From: Lachnospiraceae bacterium
GTDB taxonomy: Bacteria > Bacillota > Clostridia > Lachnospirales > Lachnospiraceae
Direction: 5' to 3'
Assembly: GCA_016288705.1 (NCBI GenBank)
Contig: JAEELB010000035.1
Coordinates: 1-58,273 of the forward strand
Length of the DNA stretch: 58,273 nt
Below the pieces are notes generated by a model. The model ran no database searches. It was not told the DNA's origin and saw only the letters and a program-made list of their open reading frames with translations. Below, one piece after another: positions 17,463-24,994 of this stretch. How positions within the stretch are numbered: position 1 is the first letter of the stretch; each line of letters begins with the position of its first letter. A program made the translations under genes and the position numbers.

Positions 17463-18443
17463 CTACCTGTCTTCCCTGAAATAAGAGAGCCCCAGACTTG
17501 CCGGCGGCTGGTCTTCGGGTCTGTTCCTGAAGCTTGTAAATACGAGCACCACGATGGTGACCACGTAAGGGATGACCTTCACCAGCTCCTGAGTCGCTCG
17601 GGTGAGCCCGGGGAGATAGATGTAAAGGATGTAGAGAGCGCCGAAGGCAAGGGATCCCCAGATGGCGTTAAGGGGATTCCAGAGAGCCAGAATGACCAAT
17701 GCGACGGCGAGCCAGCCTCTGTCTCCGAAACTGTCGTTACTCCATGTACCTCCCAGATATTCCATCACGTAATACAGTCCTCCCAGTCCTGCAATGGCGC
17801 AGCCTGCAATGGTGGCTGTATATTTGTATGCGGTGACGTTGATCCCGGCGGCATCCGCGGCCGCGGGATCCTCTCCGGCGGCCCTGAGGTTCAGCCCTCT
17901 CCGGGTCTTGAACAGCACGTACCATACCAGCACGGATATGACCAGGGAGGCATAGGTCAGAAAACCGTATCCGAAGAGAAGCTTTCCCACAACGGGAATA
18001 TCGGACAGGAAAGGCAGTTTTGCCTGATAAGCCGAAGCGGAGGTGGCTACGGAGATCTGTCCCACGCCCCCGGCTATCTTTGAAACGGAACCGCCGAAAA
18101 AGTTGCCGAAGCCCACACCGAAGGTGGTGATGGCGAGTCCCACCACGTTCTGATTTGCTCTCAGGGATACGGTCAGGAAGGAGTAGAGCAGTCCTCCCAG
18201 AGCGCTCACCAGAAGGGCGCAGATCAGGGAAATGATCATTCCCGCCACAGGGCTCGGGTTATCCGTGGAATGTTCGTAAAAGAACGCCCCCATCAGCCCC
18301 GAGATCCCTCCCATGTACATGATACCCGGGATCCCCAGATTCAGGTTTCCGCTTTTCTCTGTGATGATCTCACCCGTTGCTCCGAAGAGAATGGCAATAC
18401 CCTGGCCGATGGCTTTTGTTATAAAGGTTATGAGCATAGTCAT
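17463..18443 (-). CDS. nucleoside-type ABC transporter permease
   Basis: 326 residues, about eight to ten membrane segments, BPD_transp_2 family (branched-chain/ribose/nucleoside type). 'ATGEIITEKSGNLNLGIPGIMYMG' near the N-terminus is the typical motif of the second permease in BMP systems. ATGA overlap with the preceding permease. Last gene of the leftward transporter unit, ending 9 nt from the convergent DUF4317 gene. Confidence 0.92.
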   Translation of the reverse strand: MTMLITFITKAIGQGIAILFGATGEIITEKSGNLNLGIPGIMYMGGISGLMGAFFYEHSTDNPSPVAGMIISLICALLVSALGGLLYSFLTVSLRANQNVVGLAITTFGVGFGNFFGGSVSKIAGGVGQISVATSASAYQAKLPFLSDIPVVGKLLFGYGFLTYASLVISVLVWYVLFKTRRGLNLRAAGEDPAAADAAGINVTAYKYTATIAGCAIAGLGGLYYVMEYLGGTWSNDSFGDRGWLAVALVILALWNPLNAIWGSLAFGALYILYIYLPGLTRATQELVKVIPYVVTIVVLVFTSFRNRPEDQPPASLGLSYFREDR

Positions 18444-19558
18444 GAGGCGTTTTCCTCCGTATCGCCGGAATCCGTGCGTTCCAGCTTATAGTTGATGAAG
18501 AATTCGCAGCCGATCAGGAAAAACAGGAGGATACCCGTGATTATGTCGGATGCGTTTTCGTTCAGACCGAACTGGGAAGCGATCTGGATGGCTCCCTGCT
18601 GCATAAATGAAAGAAATGCCGAGATGACCAGCATCGCTATGGGATTGAATTTGCTCATCCAGGCTACGATGATGGCCGTAAAGCCGCGCCCTCCCGCGGT
18701 GCTGGTGGATATGGTGTGGCTCGCTCCGCCTACTATCACAGCTCCGGCCAGACCGCAGATGGCGCCGGACAGCATCATGGTGCGGCATATGACCTTCTTC
18801 ACGTTTATCCCGGCGTATCTGGCAGTACGGACGCCCGCCCCTACCACGTCGATCTCATATCCGTGTTTGTCGTATTTCATGTAAAGGGTTATGCCCACGG
18901 TCACCAGAAATACAATGATCACGTTGAGAGCGTAGGCGTTTCCGAAGATTGACGGGAACCATCCGGATTTTGTGGCTCCGTTAATGATCCCCACGGTATT
19001 TGAACCCTTGGGATTCTCCCAGAGGACTATGAGACAGTTCACTATCTGGATCGCGATATAGTTCATCATGAGAGTGAAAAGGGTCTCATTTGTGTTATGG
19101 TAGGCTTTGAATATGGCGGGAATGAGGCCCCACACAAGCCCTGCCATCATGCCGCAGAGTATGAGTAGGATCGTGACCACAGCGCCCGGCATCCTGCTCC
19201 CGAAATAGATCATGACGGCAGCTGAAGCAGCGCCGCCCATAAGGATCTGGCCTTCTGCGCCGATATTCCAGAATTTCATACGGTAGGTCGGCACAAGGGC
19301 TACTGCTAGCAACAAAAGGATCACGGTTTCCCTTATGGTGACCCAGGTCCTCCTGGAACTCCCCACAGCTCCGTCGATGATGCCTGCGTAAACGCTTATG
19401 GGGTTTTGCTTTGTGATAAAGACGATCACCACAGCGCACACTATGAGGGAGAGAAGGACGGCTGTACCCCTGACAGCCATTGCTTTTCCGAGGCTTATGC
19501 CGTCACGTTTCACCACATGGAAGGCGGGGAGTTTCTTTCTTGCAGATTTATTTTCCAT
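18440..19558 (-). CDS. nucleoside-type ABC transporter permease
   Basis: 372 residues, BPD_transp_2 family, about eight or more membrane segments. 'FWNIGAEGQILMGG' is the conserved cytoplasmic loop motif, with 'LMMNYIAI' and 'GRGFTAIIVAWM' later. GGAGGG lies 5 nt before its ATG inside the ATPase gene, which it overlaps by 11 nt. It forms the heterodimeric channel with the following permease. Confidence 0.92.
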   Translation of the reverse strand: MENKSARKKLPAFHVVKRDGISLGKAMAVRGTAVLLSLIVCAVVIVFITKQNPISVYAGIIDGAVGSSRRTWVTIRETVILLLLAVALVPTYRMKFWNIGAEGQILMGGAASAAVMIYFGSRMPGAVVTILLILCGMMAGLVWGLIPAIFKAYHNTNETLFTLMMNYIAIQIVNCLIVLWENPKGSNTVGIINGATKSGWFPSIFGNAYALNVIIVFLVTVGITLYMKYDKHGYEIDVVGAGVRTARYAGINVKKVICRTMMLSGAICGLAGAVIVGGASHTISTSTAGGRGFTAIIVAWMSKFNPIAMLVISAFLSFMQQGAIQIASQFGLNENASDIITGILLFFLIGCEFFINYKLERTDSGDTEENAS

Positions 19559-21071
19559 CTTTGCCCTCCGCTTTCTTTTTTTCCGAACTTGTCATCAAAA
19601 GACCTATTTCCTCCTTTGTGCCGGTCCTGGCATCCCTTATGCCGGATACCTTTCCGCCGGACAGCACCACTATCCTGTCCGTGAGCTGCATCAGAACGTC
19701 CAGATCCTCTATGACGCATATAACGCATACGCCTTTCTGCTTCTGGGCGTTGAGCTCGTTATAGATCGTAAAGGATGAATTGATATCAAGCCCTCTGGCA
19801 GGGTAGGCTACAAGGAGTATGTCGGGAGACAGTGAGATTTCCCTTCCCAGCAGTACTTTCTGGACGTTTCCCCCGGAGAGGCTTGAGATCCTTATCGACA
19901 GATCGGGTATCACCACCGCAAGGGATTTTATTATCGCTTTCGCGGTCTCAAGGGGCCCTTTTCTCTCCACGAATCTGCTCTTTCCGTCGCGATAACTCCT
20001 GAGCATCACGTTGTCCGGAACGTTCATGGAGGCCACAAGTCCCATCCCGAGCCTGTCTTCGGGGACAAATGAAAGAGTGACGTCCTTCCGGTCCACTTCT
20101 TTATCCCCGTCCTTTGAGAAGAAACTGATCGCGCCCGATTCGGGGGAGACGAGGCCTGCAATGGTCTCAAGCAGTTCTTTTTGTCCGCTGCCGGATATGC
20201 CGGCTATGCCCAGTATCTCTCCGCTGTTGGCTTCGAAACTCACGTCCTTCAGGGCGGGCAGGCCTTCCCCGTTCAATACCGTGAGATCCTTCAGTTTGAG
20301 GCGTTTTCTGGGCTCGGCGGGGTCGGTCCTCCATATGTCAAGGTCGACCTTTTCTCCCACCATCATCTCGGTGAGAAGGTCAACCGTCATGTCCCTGGTC
20401 GCGGCGGTGCCGGCGTTTTTTCCTTTTCTGAGCACGGTGACTCTGTCGGATATCTCCAGCACCTCGTTCAATTTGTGGGTGATTATTATTATCGAGTGTC
20501 CGTGGTCCTTCATGGAGCGGAGCACATTGAAGAGCTTGTCCGATTCCTGAGGGGTGAGGACGGCAGTAGGTTCGTCAAGTATCAGTATGTCGGCTCCGCG
20601 GTACAGAACCTTTATTATTTCCACAGTCTGTTTTTCGGAAACAGACATGTTGTAGACTTTCTTGTTGGGATCCAGTTCAAAGCCGTAATCGTGAGCAAGG
20701 CTCATAACGCTCTTTCTGGCTTTCTGAAGGCTGAAGCCGCCTTCGGGGGGATCCATGCCCAGGACTATGTTTTCCAGGGCGCTCATCACGTTTATCAGTT
20801 TGAAATGCTGGTGGACCATGCCGATCCCCAGATCGAACGCGTCGTGGGGGGAGCCTATGGAGACTTCCTTTCCGTTGACGTAGATGTGACCTTTGTCCGG
20901 AAAATAGATTCCGGAGATCATGTTCATGAGAGTGGTCTTGCCGCTGCCGTTTTCCCCGAGCACAGCCAGGATCTCTCCCTTTTTGAGTTCCAGATCCACA
21001 TGATCATTGGCGGCGGTTTCGCCGAAGTATTTTGTGACGCCTTTCAGTTGCAGGGCTGTTTCCTGTGACAT
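19548..21071 (-). CDS. nucleoside-type ABC transporter ATPase (two ABC domains)
   Basis: 507 residues with two tandem ATPase domains. The first has Walker A 'GENGSGKTT', a degenerate signature 'MSVSEKQTVEI' and Walker B 'ILILDEPTAV'. The second has a degenerate Walker A 'GISGSGQKEL', signature 'LSGGNVQKV' and a weak Walker B 'ILLVAYPARGLD'. This asymmetry is usual in the family, so one composite site does most of the hydrolysis. Separated from the BMP gene by a strong hairpin (21233-21261). Confidence 0.93.
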   Translation of the reverse strand: MSQETALQLKGVTKYFGETAANDHVDLELKKGEILAVLGENGSGKTTLMNMISGIYFPDKGHIYVNGKEVSIGSPHDAFDLGIGMVHQHFKLINVMSALENIVLGMDPPEGGFSLQKARKSVMSLAHDYGFELDPNKKVYNMSVSEKQTVEIIKVLYRGADILILDEPTAVLTPQESDKLFNVLRSMKDHGHSIIIITHKLNEVLEISDRVTVLRKGKNAGTAATRDMTVDLLTEMMVGEKVDLDIWRTDPAEPRKRLKLKDLTVLNGEGLPALKDVSFEANSGEILGIAGISGSGQKELLETIAGLVSPESGAISFFSKDGDKEVDRKDVTLSFVPEDRLGMGLVASMNVPDNVMLRSYRDGKSRFVERKGPLETAKAIIKSLAVVIPDLSIRISSLSGGNVQKVLLGREISLSPDILLVAYPARGLDINSSFTIYNELNAQKQKGVCVICVIEDLDVLMQLTDRIVVLSGGKVSGIRDARTGTKEEIGLLMTSSEKKKAEGKDGK

Positions 21072-21232
21072 AGATAAATATCTCCATGTATGATCTATTG
21101 TTTATCAGGCCTGATCGGGCTGAGGCCGCGAGATCGGCCATCCGGTCCGCCGTCCGGTTACGTGCCTGCCAGGTGGCGGCTGGCTGCACCCAGTCCGTCA
21201 ATCGGGGTAATGCTTCCCAATCTGACAACAAC

Positions 21233-21261
21233 GGGCAGGAGGAGTATCACCCCTCCTGCCC
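21233..21261 (-). terminator. hairpin between BMP gene and transporter ATPase
   Basis: Perfect 10-bp stem GGGCAGGAGG (21233-21242) / CCTCCTGCCC (21252-21261) with a 9-nt loop. Minus-strand reading continues with GTTGTTGTC, a poor T-run, so it may be a leaky terminator or an mRNA-stabilising end that lets the binding protein be made in excess over the membrane parts. Confidence 0.6.
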
Positions 21262-21287
21262 GGGTTTCTCAGACCGTAAACAACTGC

Positions 21288-22568
21288 TTACTGCTGCGCG
21301 GTGATACCGTCGATCCTCAGATCAAAGGCAGGAGCGCTGGCGAGTTCCGACTCGTGGAAGTAGCCGTCAGAGACATACTGTCCGTACTTCTCGTAATCCC
21401 CGCCGCCTGCGATGAGGTCTTCGATGGATTTTCCGCCCACGGTAAAGGTGGAGGTGTCGAAAACGTGAAGAGTGCCTGCCTTGAGGGCGCTTTCAGTTTC
21501 GTCGACCTTTGCCTGAGTACCTTCCGCGGCCACCTTTTCATTTATGGGGAAGATGTAGACTGCTCCGGAGTTGTAGCCGTCGGCCCAGTCAACGGGGACG
21601 CTTTCTCCCTTGGAAACAGCCGTTACCGCCTGCTCATAGTACACGCCCCAGTTGTTTGATGAAGAGGTCAGGGCAACATCGGGAGCAACGCTTGTCATGT
21701 CCACATTGTAGCCGACACAGGGCACCTTCTCGGCTTCGCAGGTGGAAGGAGCTCCGGTGGTGTCCGCGTGCTGGCTGATGAGAACGCACTTATCGGCGAT
21801 GAGCTGGCTGGCTACTTCAGCCTCGGCTGACATATCCGCCCAGCTGTTGGTATATTTGACTTCCATGGTGGCTGAAGGAACAATGGAACGCACTCCCAGG
21901 AAGAATGAGGTGTATCCGGATACCACTTCGGCATAGGGATATGCGCCCACATAACCGATCTTTGCTTCATTTTCCTTGATGGTGCCGTCCTTGATCATGG
22001 CGTCGAGCTTCATTCCTGCTACAACGCCTGTGACATAACGCGCTTCGTAGATCTTGTCGAAATAGTTGTGCATGTTGGGAAGCCCTGACGATGCTGCCTG
22101 GTAACCCGTTGCATGGAAGAACTGGATGTTGGGATATTCGCCTGCGGCCTGGATCAGATAATCCTCATGACCGAAGGAAGTGGCGAAAATTGCCGTGCAG
22201 CCCTGTTCTGCAAGGTCCACTGCCGCATCATAACAGGATTCGTCTTCGGGGATATTGGTCTTTTCTATGACCTGATCGTCGGAAAGACCGAGGGCGGACT
22301 TCATTTCCGCAACCCCCTTCATATGCGAGGCGGTGTAGCCTTCATTTTCATCTCCGATGTAGATAACGCCGACCTTGAGAGCCGATGTATCAGTTGCCGC
22401 GGGCGCCGCATCGGTTGCCGCGGGCGCTGCGTCGGCTGCCGCGGGCGCTGCTTCAGATGCAGCGGGTGCAGCAGGTGCTGCCTCCGGCGCAGGCGCTGAA
22501 CCTCCGCAGGCTGTCAGTGACGCTGCGAGGCACAGACCGAATAACGCTGCTGTGATCTTCTTTTTCAT
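21288..22568 (-). CDS. BMP family nucleoside-binding lipoprotein
   Basis: About 426 residues from the ATG at 22568, preceded by GGGAGGAG. Lipobox 'SLTAC' with Cys at about residue 21, an Ala/Pro/Thr low-complexity linker (about 24-60), then the BMP (PnrA-like) fold: 'VGVIYIGDENEGYT', 'CTAIFATSFGHEDY'. Family members bind purine nucleosides. A longer frame to 22613 would place a basic stretch before the signal peptide and lacks a ribosome site. Transport partner genes follow downstream. Confidence 0.92.
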   Translation of the reverse strand: MKKKITAALFGLCLAASLTACGGSAPAPEAAPAAPAASEAAPAAADAAPAATDAAPAATDTSALKVGVIYIGDENEGYTASHMKGVAEMKSALGLSDDQVIEKTNIPEDESCYDAAVDLAEQGCTAIFATSFGHEDYLIQAAGEYPNIQFFHATGYQAASSGLPNMHNYFDKIYEARYVTGVVAGMKLDAMIKDGTIKENEAKIGYVGAYPYAEVVSGYTSFFLGVRSIVPSATMEVKYTNSWADMSAEAEVASQLIADKCVLISQHADTTGAPSTCEAEKVPCVGYNVDMTSVAPDVALTSSSNNWGVYYEQAVTAVSKGESVPVDWADGYNSGAVYIFPINEKVAAEGTQAKVDETESALKAGTLHVFDTSTFTVGGKSIEDLIAGGGDYEKYGQYVSDGYFHESELASAPAFDLRIDGITAQQ

Positions 22569-22893
22569 TTTTCTCCTCCCTTTCGGATCCCGAGCGACAG
22601 GAAGCACAGGCATCGGATTGCGTTCAGGCTCACCGTTTTATCCCTCAAACAGCGGTAAAAGCCGCCGTCCCCGGCGAAACCGGCGCACTGCCTTTTGATG
22701 ATTCGGCTGCAGGGATGCGTTCAATCCCCCTCAGTCCGAGGCTTACGCCGTTTCTTCGGTGAGACCGGTGAGCAACGCGTTCATGATTAAAACTGCCTGA
22801 CACGCACACCCATCCATTTCCTGGTATGTCCGGAATCCATTACAAATGTAACAAAACGGACTTCTGTTTACGCGTGTTTTCACACACTTGTGC
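22569..22893 (-). other. long 5' leader of the BMP transporter operon
   Basis: The predicted transcription start lies near 22887, about 320 nt before the ATG. The leader contains no supported ORF and several possible stems: CGCCGG...CCGGGG...CGGCG, and CGGCGG/CCGCTG around 22640-22690, ending near the Shine-Dalgarno. The string GAGGGATAAAACGG near 22640 loosely recalls the ykkC-class core, but its other conserved blocks are missing. I do not recognise a known riboswitch. The 22923-23103 remainder up to xpt shows nothing definite. Confidence 0.4.
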
Positions 22894-22922
22894 ATTGTAG
22901 AACAAGATCGGTCTCTTTTCAA
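22894..22922 (-). promoter_or_regulatory. promoter of BMP transporter operon
   Basis: Minus strand TTGAAA (22917-22922), 17-nt spacer, TACAAT (22894-22899). Each box is close to consensus. Confidence 0.7.
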
Positions 22923-23103
22923 TGATCTTATGTAAATCAGAACGCGGAAATAATTCCCGGGACCTGTTCGCGGGAATATGCAGGATACGTCTTGCCGCAG
23001 GGCACATGGAAATAACGCTTGTGGAGATCGTTTAAGACATGTCAGCACGAACGCAGCGGCCGATGAAGCTGGTATCCCCCGCCTTCAGATATGGAGAGCG
23101 TCG

Positions 23104-23688
23104 TCAATAAGGGGCTGTCCTGAATGTAATGCCGTCTTCTTCGCTCATGGACTCTATTATGGCGACAGAGGTTACGTCATATCCGGAATTTCTCAGATTG
23201 CGGCCGCCCTCCTGAAAGCCTTTCTCAATGGCGATCCCTATGCCGGCGATCTCACATCCGGCCTGGGTGCATATATCGATCAGCCCGTGCATGGCTTTTC
23301 CTACTGCAAGGAAGTCGTCCACAAGGAGCACTTTGTCTTCAGGCCCCAGAAATTTCTTCGAAAGAGTTACGTTATAGTCTTTTCCGTAAGTAAAAGAATG
23401 AACGGTGGAAGTGAACAGATCTCCGTCCAGATTCCGGCTTTTGGCTTTCTTCGCAAAGACCACGGGAACCTTGAAGTAGCGTGAGGCGGCGCAGGCTATC
23501 GCAATACCGGAAGCTTCTACGGTAAGGATCCGGGTGACGCCTTTGTCCTTGTATTTTTCATAAAAGACCTGTCCGATCTGATCGAGCAATTCCGTATCCA
23601 ACTGATGGTTCAGAAAACTGTCTACTTTAAGGATGTTTCCGGCTCTGACCTGTCCGTCTTTTTTGATGCGCTCCTCAAGAAAATTCAT
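23104..23688 (-). CDS. xpt: xanthine phosphoribosyltransferase
   Basis: 194 residues, usual Xpt length. Makes XMP from xanthine and PRPP in purine salvage. Landmarks: '[19 protein letters not shown]' near the N-terminus, '[10 protein letters not shown]', and the PRPP loop '[13 protein letters not shown]' (about 122-134). AAGGAGG precedes the ATG. Located upstream of the BMP transporter in the same direction but with its own promoter; both serve purine acquisition. Confidence 0.95.
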   Translation of the reverse strand: MNFLEERIKKDGQVRAGNILKVDSFLNHQLDTELLDQIGQVFYEKYKDKGVTRILTVEASGIAIACAASRYFKVPVVFAKKAKSRNLDGDLFTSTVHSFTYGKDYNVTLSKKFLGPEDKVLLVDDFLAVGKAMHGLIDICTQAGCEIAGIGIAIEKGFQEGGRNLRNSGYDVTSVAIIESMSEEDGITFRTAPY

Positions 23689-23711
23689 CGTGATCCTCCT
23701 TTTTGTACGAC

Positions 23712-23792
23712 AACGAGACAGGGCCTCGTTCCACCGACATGTTTCCCGACCATCGAACAGATTCAGTATAACACATGCCCGTCATTTAACAA
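23712..23792 (-). promoter_or_regulatory. xpt promoter and leader hairpin
   Basis: Minus strand TTGTTA (23787-23792), 16-nt spacer, TATACT (23765-23770). In the leader of about 70 nt, AACGAG/CTCGTT (23712-23730) forms a 6-bp stem just upstream of the ribosome site. The purine riboswitch that often precedes xpt is not recognisable. The rest of the gene-free stretch up to 24036 shows no feature I can support. Confidence 0.6.
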
Positions 23793-24036
23793 GAACATTC
23801 TATGCGGAAGTGAAGGGGCGTATAACCTGGGGATGCGTGCCTTTCACACTGACGATCCGCCCGGAAGTGAGGGGGGCGCCGTTTATTTTTCGTTCGGATC
23901 ATACGGCTTGTTTTGATCGGGTATCAAGTGCGTTGGCAGAGGCAGGCATGCTGAGACAGGGTATGTTGCGGAAGGCTTTTTAAGACACGGTTCTTTGACA
24001 GTTAGTTGATTTATTTAATGGAAAGTGAATGATATA

Positions 24037-24246
24037 ATGACAGCTAAAGAATTGATAAAAAGAATGAGAGAAGTAAAAACAGTTGAAGAAGCCAGATTGC
24101 TTCGCGAAGAAGAACAGGAGTGGATAAAAACAGCATCTGATATTGATATTGCACTGATTCGCGATAGTGGTGCAGGGGAAATGCTATTCATGTTGTGTGG
24201 TTTGTGCTTGAACGACCCTCCAAAAATGGTGTATCATTCAACTTAA
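24037..24246 (+). CDS. small hypothetical protein in an AT-rich patch
   Basis: About 69 residues from the ATG at 24037 (a GTG at 24025 is in frame but has no ribosome site). Begins 'MTAKELIKRMREVKTVEEA' and is predicted helical and amphipathic. Base composition and codon use are AT-richer than neighbours, which hints at transfer or at a remnant. GGAAAG lies 11 nt upstream, a loose ribosome site. No family recognised. Confidence 0.5.
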   Translation: MTAKELIKRMREVKTVEEARLLREEEQEWIKTASDIDIALIRDSGAGEMLFMLCGLCLNDPPKMVYHST

Positions 24247-24300
24247 CGGTATATATTTGCAGGTAAAATTAATCAGCCAGACATTTTGCTGATAGAGTTG

Positions 24301-24330
24301 TTGAATTAATTGAAGTAAATAAAGTATAAT
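24301..24330 (+). promoter_or_regulatory. promoter upstream of the DUF3592 gene
   Basis: TTGAAT (24301-24306), 18-nt spacer, TATAAT (24325-24330). Transcription would start near 24337, at the left arm of an inverted repeat in the leader. Confidence 0.6.
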
Positions 24331-24334
24331 GTTC

Positions 24335-24407
24335 ATGAGCATTTACCGCCTTTCAGGTGTGTTTTTTAGCCAAAGACATTATACCAAAAGGGGAGGTGAA
24401 TGCTCAT
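24335..24407 (+). repeat. inverted repeat in the DUF3592 leader
   Basis: The 16-nt arm at 24335-24350 (ATGAGCATTTACCGCC) pairs with 24392-24407 with two mismatches, across 41 nt. A second small hairpin GTGTCA-gact-TGACAC follows near 24454. They could be a leader structure or the end of a decayed mobile element; no transposase is nearby. Confidence 0.5.
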
Positions 24408-24495
24408 TTCATATTTATCTCCCGAAAACAAAGGATTTATTAACAAAAAGGGGTGTCAGACTTGACACTACCAAGTTTAAAGCGGAGGTGCAGTT

Positions 24496-24882
24496 ATGGG
24501 GTTTTTAGTTGGTTTGGTGGTTGCGGTATTAGGTATAGTCTTTATTGTCATGTACAATACGCAGAAGAAGCAGAACAAGCGGCGCACGGCCAGGGTAAAG
24601 GCTGTTTGTGCTAACATCGAGGAAAAGATTAACGGGGAGGAAGGTAATTCCATTACTCATTACACCCTTTCGTACAATGTGGACGGGAAGGATTACACTC
24701 TTTCAAATCTCGTGGGTCTGCCTCCAAAAACGGAGGCCGGGTCGGAGGTGACTGTACGTTACAATCCCCAGAATCCCCAGGATGCCGGTTATGATTTTGG
24801 AGAAGCGGCAAAGGAAAAGTATATGCTGTACGTCGGCATAGGAGTGCTGGTTCTGGGGATATTGATCATGATCATTTTTTGA
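24496..24882 (+). CDS. DUF3592 domain membrane protein
   Basis: 128 residues. Membrane segments at about 3-20 and 107-127 frame a beta-rich extracytoplasmic domain typical of DUF3592: 'TLSYNVDGKDYTLSNLVGLPP' and 'GSEVTVRYNPQNP'. Function unknown. Strong GGAGGTG 7 nt before the ATG. Preceded by its own promoter. Confidence 0.8.
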   Translation: MGFLVGLVVAVLGIVFIVMYNTQKKQNKRRTARVKAVCANIEEKINGEEGNSITHYTLSYNVDGKDYTLSNLVGLPPKTEAGSEVTVRYNPQNPQDAGYDFGEAAKEKYMLYVGIGVLVLGILIMIIF

Positions 24883-24917
24883 GCATACTATCACCGGGGG
24901 CGGAATAAGAGGGTCGC

Positions 24918-24934
24918 TTGACCGCATCGGTCAA
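24918..24934. promoter_or_regulatory. palindrome upstream of the two-HTH regulator
   Basis: TTGACCG-cat-CGGTCAA, a perfect 7-bp inverted repeat, 60 bp before the regulator ATG. Its size and spacing fit a dimeric operator, perhaps for autoregulation. It could also form a short RNA hairpin of the DUF3592 transcript. Confidence 0.45.
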
Positions 24935-24994
24935 CAACGCGGCAGGGCGACAGATTTACGGCCAATAAAGCGAAGAGGGATAATATAGGGTAGA

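Noticed and set aside
20181-21068. 295-residue plus-strand frame opposite the transporter ATPase
   Set aside because: Shadow of a gene with intact Walker motifs; composition is atypical.
22375-22500. Short GC-rich repeats considered as a regulatory array
   Set aside because: They encode the Ala/Pro/Thr linker after the lipobox of the BMP lipoprotein.
23689-23792. Purine riboswitch upstream of xpt
   Set aside because: The conserved loop and junction sequences are absent; only a 6-bp hairpin is seen.
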